NCBI GenBank assembly: GCA_016934435.1
Contig: JAFGSU010000006.1
Span: 1-11,990 of the forward strand
Direction: 5' to 3'
Origin: Candidatus Zhuqueibacterota bacterium
GTDB lineage: Bacteria > Zhuqueibacterota > Zhuqueibacteria > Residuimicrobiales > Residuimicrobiaceae
DNA length: 11,990 bases
A model generated the notes under the pieces. It was not told the DNA's origin. It saw only the letters and a program-made list of their open reading frames with translations, and did not search any database. Position numbers and translations under genes: made by a program. This document shows positions 6,190 through 11,990 of this stretch, piece by piece. The first letter of the stretch is position 1. Every line of letters starts with the position of its first letter.

Positions 6190-9100
6190 ATGAAAAAAAT
6201 GATTGCTATAGCTATCCTGATATTGATATCTGCTGCTGTATCTCCAGCACAGATAGAGATTATCCTCGATAATGATACGCCGCAATTCATGACAACCGGC
6301 GACTGGTTTCTGAAAACCAGTGGGGATGCTGTCAACGGTACAGCCCGCTATAAAGCCAGAGGCAAGGGCGCCTATTATGCGCTATGGGCCACACCCATTC
6401 ATTGGGATGGCGCTTATGACATCGAAATGAATGTTATTAATGCCAATTATGCCGATAGCGTTTTTTGTACGATTCATACAGCAGACCGTGATACTACAGT
6501 CGTGATCAGCCAGCGATATACATCGGGTTGGAAAATGCTCGGTAGTTTTACGCTGAAGGATAGTTGCTGGATCAAAGTATCCGATAAAGCGGCAGGACTG
6601 GGTAGTATGGTCCTGGCGGATGCCGTGCGTCTGATTGGCAATATGGATACCTATCCCATGAGCGGACAAATCGAATTCAGCGACAATAATGATCGCATAA
6701 CCGCCATGGTCGAACTCTATCCGTTTGCCTCGGAGGAGCCGTTGCTGTGCCAGGTAATGCCTCCGGGCCAAACCGAGTTCCTTTTTCCTCAGGTTGTGGA
6801 TGGATGGTATCGGTTGAGATGCACCGCTTACGGTTATGAGACGGCTGTGGTCGATTCCATTCAGGTTAGCGGATCCTCTGTGCTGGATATCAGACTCACG
6901 ATGAATCCATCGCCCGGATTGCGTCTGACGCTGAGCGGCACATTGCTGTTGAGCGATGAAAAGCCGGACATTTTTGCGCGTATCGATGTCTATCCACAGG
7001 AGGGCAGTCTGGTGGTCGGTTTCGACTCCGCCGGTCACAATCAACAGTATACGATAGCGAATCTTTTGCCCGGTCACTATCGGCTCAGGTTTTTCCGGGA
7101 TGGCTACCTCCCTGACAGCACCACCTTTGCCGATGTTTCCTTAACCACGACGGATAAAATGTTGGATTCTCTGCTACTTTATCGATATTTCAAATTTGCC
7201 TGGATCACGGATACTCATATCGGTGCCGGGACAGATGGCGCGTTGCAAAGAGATGTGGGGCGCATCAATTTGCTTCAAGATGAGCTGGCTTTTGTCATCG
7301 TAACCGGTGATCTGACTGAGAAGGGGCTTGACTCGGAATATAACCTGTACAATAACCTGACCAATCAATGTAAGATGCCGGTCTACAGCATCGCTGGAAA
7401 CCATGACACCAAATGGTCGCCATCAGGTTTACAAAGCTTTAAAACCAAGATTGGTCCGATGAACGTCTCGTTTACTCATGAAGGATTCAGGTTTATAGGT
7501 ATGAGTAATGGTATTCCCATGCGCGGCGGCTGCGGTTTTTTTGATCCGGCGGATATAGCCTGGCTGGAAGCGGAACTGGCGCAGATACCTTCAGAAACCA
7601 CACCCATTATTTATTTCACCCATTTACCGCTGGATTCTGAAAACACTCCCAATTACTGGCGCGTTCTGGACCTGCTAAAAAAACACCGCACGATCTGGGC
7701 CATGGTCGGACACGGACACAGCAACCGCAGTTATAATTTTGAGGGCATTGCCGGCGCCATGGGCAGAGATGCCTATAAATCACCACCGGGATTCAATATC
7801 GTCACAGTATCCGAGAAAGAGATAAATGTCACTACCTGTACATCCGATGATGGCGCGATGCACTTGTGGAATACAACAGAGGTATCATCGGGGGCACAAC
7901 CAACCATTTCAGTCACCGGTTTAAACGGCTTCGACATCACCGGCACGCAAACCATACAAATAGAGGTGAGCGAACCCGTTACCCAGGGTAAATGGTCGGA
8001 AGGAACCGGCGCTCTCGGGCAGGCGAACCTGAACGGATCCGGAACCAGCTGGTGGTGCGATCTGCCTTCAGAGCAGCTGGAAAACGGCTATCATACATTG
8101 CTCGTTGGTTTTCGCACTGCTTCCGGAAAGATGATCTCCGCCACAAGACACTTTTTTGTTTCAAACGGATACCCGACTGCTTTGTGGAAATATGATTGCG
8201 GCGCCACAGTCATCACCAAACCAGCTTGTGATGAGGGGGGTGTCTATGTCGGCACCAGCGACGGCCGTATTATTGGATTGAATTTAGACGACGGCAAGGC
8301 CAAATGGCCGGCGGTGCAGGCATCCGGCGCTGTTTTTTCCTCGCCGCTGGTACACAGAAATGTCGTATACGCCGGTTCCTCTGACGGACAATTGTATGCT
8401 GTGGATGCAAGCAGTGGCGCCCTGTTATGGACCTTTACCGCCCAAGGTGCCATCCTCTCCCCTCCTGTAGCGTACGATAGCCTGCTCTACTTTGCTGGCG
8501 GTAACCGGTTCTATGGACTGGGCTTAAAAAGTCATCAACCTGTCTGGCAATCCAATACAGCCGGTCTGGTTGAATGCAAACCATTCATCCGAGACGATAA
8601 GATCATTTTCGGCTGTTGGGATGGTTATGTTCGCGCACTTGATTTGTATGACGGCACCCTGAAATGGCGATATCGTCGTACTTCCAACTTTTACTATGCA
8701 CCCGGCGCCTGCTGGCCGGTAGCATCGGATGATAAAGTCTTTATCACCGATCCCGAACGATATATGATGTGTCTGGATGCGAATACAGGAAAATTAATTT
8801 GGTCGAGTAAATCGCCCGAATTCTGGGAATCCATAGGTATTGCGCAAGATTTATCCAGAGTATACGTTCGCTCGCTCGATGGCCGCCTCTATGCCTTTGA
8901 GACCAACGCAACCACTCAAAAGCTGACATGGCAGGCCAATGTTATTTATGGTTGGGATTCGACTCCATCCATGCCGATAGAATGCGAAGGCCTGGTTTAC
9001 TCGGGAGGAAAAAAAGGATTTGTTTCCGCGGTCGTTGCAAAATCCGGCACCATTTACTGGAAGTATTGGGTCGGCCAATCACATGTAACGACCGTCACAC

Positions 9101-9489
9101 CGGTAGAGCGCAACCGGGTTCTGGCGACCTCGCTGGATGGCGTGGTGATCCTGATTGAGGGTGATCCGTCGACGGCAGTGACGGAACCGTTACAGTCGCA
9201 TAAGATTCCGAAAACCAGCATACTATATGCGCCTTATCCGAATCCGTTCAACAGCGATGTGCAGATTAAATATGATCTGAATCGGATGCAGTCGGTTCGT
9301 GTGGATATTTATAATCTCCTTGGTAAAAAAGTGTTCACCCGGCAAGAAAAGGCGGCCCCGGCAGGTTCTCATTGTTACTGCTGGAATGGGAAAAACCTGC
9401 TGGGAAAAGATGTGCCATCGGGCGTTTATTATATACATGTAGTGGGAGACGAATTTGCCGCTTCGGCAAAGGCGGTGCTGGTGCGATGA
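6190..9489 (+). CDS. Secreted multidomain calcineurin-type phosphoesterase with PQQ-like propeller and type IX sorting domain
   Basis: 1,099 residues beginning with a signal peptide (about 1-20, cleavage after SPA-Q). Domains in order: a golvesin/xanthan-lyase-associated-like domain (about 22-155, opening ILDNDTPQF and ending VLADAVRLIG); two carboxypeptidase-regulatory-like beta domains (157-238 and about 245-333); a metallophosphoesterase (335-565) with all expected metal ligands, D341/H343 (TDTHIG), D374 (GDL), N404/H405 (GNHD), H478 (THLP) and H508/H510 (GHGH); a beta-sandwich linker (about 575-660); seven or eight PQQ-like propeller repeats (about 663-985, e.g. VYVGTSDGRIIGLN, LYAVDASSG); and a type IX sorting domain (about 1010-1099, YPNPFNS at 1016-1022, GVYYIHV near the end). 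It is therefore probably exported and released or attached at the outer membrane. The substrate is unknown; the family includes phosphodiesterases and phosphatases. It starts 13 bases after the protease gene, with a GGGATACAGG leader. Confidence 0.9.
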   Translation: MKKMIAIAILILISAAVSPAQIEIILDNDTPQFMTTGDWFLKTSGDAVNGTARYKARGKGAYYALWATPIHWDGAYDIEMNVINANYADSVFCTIHTADRDTTVVISQRYTSGWKMLGSFTLKDSCWIKVSDKAAGLGSMVLADAVRLIGNMDTYPMSGQIEFSDNNDRITAMVELYPFASEEPLLCQVMPPGQTEFLFPQVVDGWYRLRCTAYGYETAVVDSIQVSGSSVLDIRLTMNPSPGLRLTLSGTLLLSDEKPDIFARIDVYPQEGSLVVGFDSAGHNQQYTIANLLPGHYRLRFFRDGYLPDSTTFADVSLTTTDKMLDSLLLYRYFKFAWITDTHIGAGTDGALQRDVGRINLLQDELAFVIVTGDLTEKGLDSEYNLYNNLTNQCKMPVYSIAGNHDTKWSPSGLQSFKTKIGPMNVSFTHEGFRFIGMSNGIPMRGGCGFFDPADIAWLEAELAQIPSETTPIIYFTHLPLDSENTPNYWRVLDLLKKHRTIWAMVGHGHSNRSYNFEGIAGAMGRDAYKSPPGFNIVTVSEKEINVTTCTSDDGAMHLWNTTEVSSGAQPTISVTGLNGFDITGTQTIQIEVSEPVTQGKWSEGTGALGQANLNGSGTSWWCDLPSEQLENGYHTLLVGFRTASGKMISATRHFFVSNGYPTALWKYDCGATVITKPACDEGGVYVGTSDGRIIGLNLDDGKAKWPAVQASGAVFSSPLVHRNVVYAGSSDGQLYAVDASSGALLWTFTAQGAILSPPVAYDSLLYFAGGNRFYGLGLKSHQPVWQSNTAGLVECKPFIRDDKIIFGCWDGYVRALDLYDGTLKWRYRRTSNFYYAPGACWPVASDDKVFITDPERYMMCLDANTGKLIWSSKSPEFWESIGIAQDLSRVYVRSLDGRLYAFETNATTQKLTWQANVIYGWDSTPSMPIECEGLVYSGGKKGFVSAVVAKSGTIYWKYWVGQSHVTTVTPVERNRVLATSLDGVVILIEGDPSTAVTEPLQSHKIPKTSILYAPYPNPFNSDVQIKYDLNRMQSVRVDIYNLLGKKVFTRQEKAAPAGSHCYCWNGKNLLGKDVPSGVYYIHVVGDEFAASAKAVLVR

Positions 9490-9734
9490 TCAGCGGAAAT
9501 CCAACGGAAATACCGTCAGAATTCTGAATTTGATGAGTGCAAAAAGCCGAGCAGGTATCCATTAGCTTTTCTCTGATAAAAGCGCCCATGTTATCTTCAC
9601 ATGATGTCATCTAACTACCGCCGTATCACAAAGATGCTTACATGATATGTTGGGTATTTCAAAGAGCAACCAGCCCTGTGTACACCTTATCTCCAGAAAC
9701 CATTTCCCCTTTTCACGATTCTATTTTCTTTTCA

Positions 9735-9764
9735 TTGAACCTTTTTTCTTCTGCGGTGTATGCT
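9735..9764 (+). promoter_or_regulatory. Candidate promoter of the GDNDTYP-protein gene
   Basis: TTGAAC at 9735-9740 and TATGCT at 9759-9764 are separated by 18 bases. Transcription would begin near 9771, leaving a short leader that contains the Shine-Dalgarno, which supports the start at 9795. The TTGAACC heptamer recurs before the sigma factor gene (10986-10992), so an ECF-type -35 element is an alternative reading. No shared -10 element is evident. Confidence 0.35.
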
Positions 9765-9781
9765 ATAAAAACAACACGTGT

Positions 9782-9790
9782 AAAGGAGGT
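9782..9790 (+). promoter_or_regulatory. Near-perfect Shine-Dalgarno deciding the start at 9795
   Basis: AAAGGAGGT lies four bases before the ATG at 9795. It decides in favour of this start, which opens a typical signal peptide (MKKAALILSS...), over the upstream in-frame ATG at 9642. Confidence 0.85.
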
Positions 9791-9794
9791 CGTC

Positions 9795-10979
9795 ATGAAA
9801 AAGGCTGCATTGATTCTAAGCAGTGTATTTTTAATTCTTTTTCAATGTCAATCGGGCAATTCTCAGCAGGTGAAACCCGAAAAGGTGTATCGCATCGTCT
9901 ATGAAATTAAATCCAATGAATGGTATCAGGAACAGGCGCGCTTGTGGAAGCAGGAACTGGATCGTGATCCGAACAATGCGGAAGCATGGTATAACTATTA
10001 CAATGCCAACCGCTACGCCCGGTTTGAAGCTTTGGAAACCGCAGAAAAACAGGCAAGGTTAGGCAAGATAATCGAAGACATGGGTCAGGCGATCCCTGAT
10101 ACCTACGAATATCATCTGCTTTCGTTCTGGAACAGTCATAAACCCGAAGACATCAGCGAACTGGAAAAAGCCTATGCCCTGCGACCCGAACGGCCGGACC
10201 CCTATTATGGTTTTATCACCCATTATTCATTGAAGCAAAAGCCGGAGAAAGTACGCGAGTTCTATGAAAAACTGTATACCAGCCGGGATATCGCTCCATG
10301 GCTGCTCAATTATAACTATAATATGCTGATGTCGTTGGAGGAAAATGCGGTGCTGATCACCAATGGCGATAATGACACCTATCCGGCCGAGATGCTGCAG
10401 CAGGTGAAGGGTATTCGTCCCGATGTATCCATCCTCAATCTGTCGATGAGTCCGAATGAAGGATACCTGTCGGACAAATTAGCCGGCAAAAAAGTCAAAC
10501 TTAATCATAAAGAATTACTGAAAAAAGGAAAAACCGCAGGCGACGTCAAGCGATTTTCCCCCGCGCTATTCATACAGGCGCTTTGTCGTCAGCTGGCAGC
10601 GGAATATCCGGAGATACCCGTTTATTTTGCCGTGACCGTTTATGAAGGTACTATAAAACCACTCAAGCAGGATCTTTATATCACCGGTCTGGCGCTGCGA
10701 TACAGTCCGGAGCGCCTGGATAATCTGGCGTTGCTGAAAAAGAACCTCGAAACCCGTTTTTTGCTTGATTTTCTTCAAAACGATTGGTATTGTGAGTACG
10801 AGATTGGGAAAAACTTGCGCGCACAGATGCATTTAAACTATATCGCGCCCATGCTCATGCTCTCGGATCATTATCAAAAGGGCGGCGATGTTGAACAGGC
10901 AAACAAGTGGAAAATGCTGGCAGAAACTCTGGCTGATAACGCCGGACGCAAAGAATTGCTCGAATCCTATAAAAAGTAA
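9795..10979 (+). CDS. Exported helical-repeat protein with a DUF2723-like GDNDTYP motif
   Basis: 394 residues. The N-terminus (MKKAALILSSVFLILFQC) is a signal peptide; C18 could be lipidated, but Q17 before it is a poor lipobox residue, so cleavage near GNS-QQ is an alternative. Residues about 35-180 are helical and rich in Trp/Tyr, with tetratricopeptide-like spacing (RDPNNAEAWYNYYNANRYAR; ALRPERPDPYYGF). From about 183 comes NAVLITNGDNDTYP (GDNDTYP at 191-197) and then GIRPDVSILNLS. This closely resembles the segment after the membrane region of DUF2723 (TMEM260-like, protein O-mannosyltransferase-related) proteins of Bacteroidota, where GDNDT(Y/F)P is conserved, but no multi-pass membrane part exists here. 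The molecular function is unknown. The gene lies 46 bases before the ECF sigma/anti-sigma pair, so it may be co-transcribed with them or under their control. Confidence 0.75.
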   Translation: MKKAALILSSVFLILFQCQSGNSQQVKPEKVYRIVYEIKSNEWYQEQARLWKQELDRDPNNAEAWYNYYNANRYARFEALETAEKQARLGKIIEDMGQAIPDTYEYHLLSFWNSHKPEDISELEKAYALRPERPDPYYGFITHYSLKQKPEKVREFYEKLYTSRDIAPWLLNYNYNMLMSLEENAVLITNGDNDTYPAEMLQQVKGIRPDVSILNLSMSPNEGYLSDKLAGKKVKLNHKELLKKGKTAGDVKRFSPALFIQALCRQLAAEYPEIPVYFAVTVYEGTIKPLKQDLYITGLALRYSPERLDNLALLKKNLETRFLLDFLQNDWYCEYEIGKNLRAQMHLNYIAPMLMLSDHYQKGGDVEQANKWKMLAETLADNAGRKELLESYKK

Positions 10980-11025
10980 ATACTTTTGAACCACTGTTCT
11001 GTAAAAAATCCTGGTGTGCGACGGC

Positions 11026-11613
11026 ATGGCGTTTAATGACCAAACTTCCGACGAGACACTGATGGCGAGGGTAAAACATGGGGATATCAGCGCCATGACG
11101 ATTCTCTATGAACGCTACAATCGGCCGTTGCTCGCCTTTTTCCGGCGCATGTTAGGCGGAGATCATGCAACGGCCGAAGATATGCTTCAGGAGACGTTTG
11201 TCCGTCTGATCGATCGCGCCGGTTTGTACCGGAGCGACAGGAAGTTTTCCACCTACCTCTACTGCATCGCCTACAATCTGTGTAAAAACGAATATCGCCA
11301 CCGGGGCGTACGTAAAAAGTACCATGTCAATAATGAGATGTTGCAATCAAAAGCCAATATCTCAGCCAATATTGCAGACGATCCTCACGAGGATGTTGCG
11401 CATCGACTCTTCACCCGGGCGGTGTTTGAGGAACTGCGAAAGTTGAATCCTGAAAAAAAGAGCCTGTTCCTGTTGCGGTATCAACAGGAATTGTCGATCG
11501 GCGAGATTGCAGAAATCACCGGAGTCGCGGCCGGCACCGTTAAATCGCGGTTGTTTCATATCAGCAGACGCCTCGCGCAGGCGCTGCAGCATTTTCACAT
11601 GGATGAAAAATAG
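11026..11613 (+). CDS. ECF-type sigma-70 family sigma factor
   Basis: 195 residues from ATG 11026; an in-frame GTG at 11014 would add four residues, and neither start has a clear Shine-Dalgarno. Region 2 (about 20-90) shows ILYERYNRPLLAFFRRM, AEDMLQETFVRL and FSTYLYCIAYNLCKNEYR. A variable linker (about 95-130) precedes region 4 (about 135-185), which has LNPEKKSLFLLRYQQELSIG, EIAEITGVAAGTVKSRLF and the recognition helix. Regions 1 and 3 are absent, as is typical of extracytoplasmic-function sigma factors. It should direct RNA polymerase to a small regulon in response to an envelope signal. The anti-sigma gene begins nine bases after the stop. A TTGAACC element upstream (10986-10992) could be an autoregulated -35 box, but the -10 is unclear. 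Confidence 0.93.
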   Translation: MAFNDQTSDETLMARVKHGDISAMTILYERYNRPLLAFFRRMLGGDHATAEDMLQETFVRLIDRAGLYRSDRKFSTYLYCIAYNLCKNEYRHRGVRKKYHVNNEMLQSKANISANIADDPHEDVAHRLFTRAVFEELRKLNPEKKSLFLLRYQQELSIGEIAEITGVAAGTVKSRLFHISRRLAQALQHFHMDEK

Positions 11614-11622
11614 GTTGAGAAC

Positions 11623-11990
11623 ATGAAGGAATCGATTAACGCGCAATGCTGTCAAAAAATCATGCGGATCATCCTGTTAGGGGATGATGCCGATCAAAGC
11701 GAAAAAACTCTCCTGAACGAGCACCTTAAAACCTGTGCGCACTGTCGCACATTTGCCGCGCTGCAGGGTGAGATTAGAAATAGCCTTGCAGCAGATATTC
11801 AGCGTGAACGGCCGGCGGCAGGGACGCTGACCCGCATCCAGCACTATATGGAAGAAAAAAACCGCTTAAAGAGAAAGCCTGTCATGTATTGGCTACCGCG
11901 TATATTGAGGGTTCGAATTCCTGTGTACCAGGCTATGCTGGTTGCTCTGTTTGCAGGCATTATATATTGGAGCTACCAGCACCTGCCCGT
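11623..11990 (+). CDS. Zinc-binding anti-sigma factor (3' end beyond window)
   Basis: An open frame from ATG 11623 to the window end, with 122 complete codons. Residues 34-41 give H34-x3-C38-x2-C41 (HLKTCAHC), the core of the ZAS zinc anti-sigma fold; C9 or C10, about 24 residues before H34, can supply the fourth ligand. A charged linker follows (about 60-86). A hydrophobic stretch from about 101 to 118 (VYQAMLVALFAGIIYWSY) is the likely single membrane helix, so the N-terminal part would hold the sigma factor on the cytoplasmic face. The missing C-terminal part would lie in the periplasm and probably sets which signal is sensed. The start has a weak site (TTGAGA, 11615-11620) and lies nine bases after the sigma factor stop, consistent with translational coupling. 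Confidence 0.88.
   Translation, partial: MKESINAQCCQKIMRIILLGDDADQSEKTLLNEHLKTCAHCRTFAALQGEIRNSLAADIQRERPAAGTLTRIQHYMEEKNRLKRKPVMYWLPRILRVRIPVYQAMLVALFAGIIYWSYQHLP

Larger units (their letters stand above)
9490..9794. other. 305-base intergenic region and leader
   Basis: No gene is seen. The frame of the next gene is open back to an ATG at 9642, but the added 51 residues are not a signal peptide and show no domain, so this part is treated as non-coding. It contains a 12-base perfect palindrome (TCAGAATTCTGA, 9516-9527) and a weak hairpin (GCTTTT 9565-9570 with AAAAGC 9578-9583) without a T run. No convincing terminator for the large upstream gene is visible. A candidate promoter and a strong Shine-Dalgarno lie at the right end. 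Confidence 0.65.

Noticed and set aside
6382..7077. 231-codon minus-strand open frame inside the secreted phosphoesterase gene
   Set aside because: The + strand frame encodes recognisable domains throughout; the antisense frame is biased by codon usage and has no recognisable motif.
8164..9145. Propeller repeats considered as a DNA-level tandem repeat
   Set aside because: The repeats are visible only in the protein as a loose PQQ-like pattern; the nucleotide copies are fully diverged.
9565..9583. GCTTTT...AAAAGC hairpin after the phosphoesterase gene
   Set aside because: Only six pairs, mostly A-T, without a T run; too weak to call a terminator.
9642..9794. In-frame upstream extension of the 9795 gene from ATG 9642
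   Set aside because: The extra 51 residues show no domain or signal peptide, while a perfect Shine-Dalgarno and signal peptide mark ATG 9795.
10972..10987. AAAAGTA-AA-TACTTTT palindrome over the stop codon of the GDNDTYP gene
   Set aside because: The two-base loop and all-AT stem would not form a stable terminator hairpin, and no T run follows.

Overview
The window looks like a chromosomal piece of an anaerobically respiring, Gram-negative bacterium of the Fibrobacterota-Chlorobiota-Bacteroidota (FCB) type, perhaps a Calditrichota- or KSB1-like lineage. The reasons are a type-A C-terminal sorting domain for the type IX secretion system (YPNPFNS motif at the end of the 1,099-residue protein), several covalent c-type heme motifs, and a sigma-54 two-component pair. 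Placement is inferred; there is no rRNA or other phylogenetic marker here. All convincing genes lie on the + strand.

Region 1 (1-2097): the 3' part of a HybB/NrfD-type integral membrane quinone-interacting subunit that ends in a periplasmic three-heme c7-like domain. It is followed by a glycine-cleavage-H-like protein that has lost the lipoyl-lysine and carries an N-terminal four-cysteine cluster. Upstream genes of the redox complex are outside the window. Region 2 (2098-2633): a 536-base non-coding stretch with a strong 14-bp inverted repeat, a possible 36-codon minus-strand remnant, a terminator-like hairpin and a candidate promoter.

Region 3 (2634-9489): a tightly spaced four-gene set. 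It encodes a membrane sensor kinase whose extracytoplasmic domain carries two c-heme motifs (CXXCH and CX4CH), an NtrC-type sigma-54 activator, an archaemetzincin-type zinc protease, and a very large secreted protein. The large protein combines a golvesin-like domain, two regulatory-like beta domains, a calcineurin-type phosphoesterase, a PQQ-like beta-propeller and a type IX sorting tail. Gaps of 8, 4 and 13 bases suggest one transcript. The kinase/regulator pair probably senses redox state outside the cytoplasm and may control the respiratory genes; why the protease and the secreted phosphoesterase are co-transcribed is unknown.

Region 4 (9490-11990): a new transcription unit with a perfect Shine-Dalgarno. 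It encodes an exported helical-repeat protein with a GDNDTYP motif reminiscent of the soluble tail of DUF2723 (TMEM260-like) proteins, then an ECF sigma factor and its zinc-binding anti-sigma factor, cut by the window end.

No tRNA, rRNA, CRISPR array, insertion sequence or attachment site was recognised. All functional calls come from reading motifs by eye; no database search was run.
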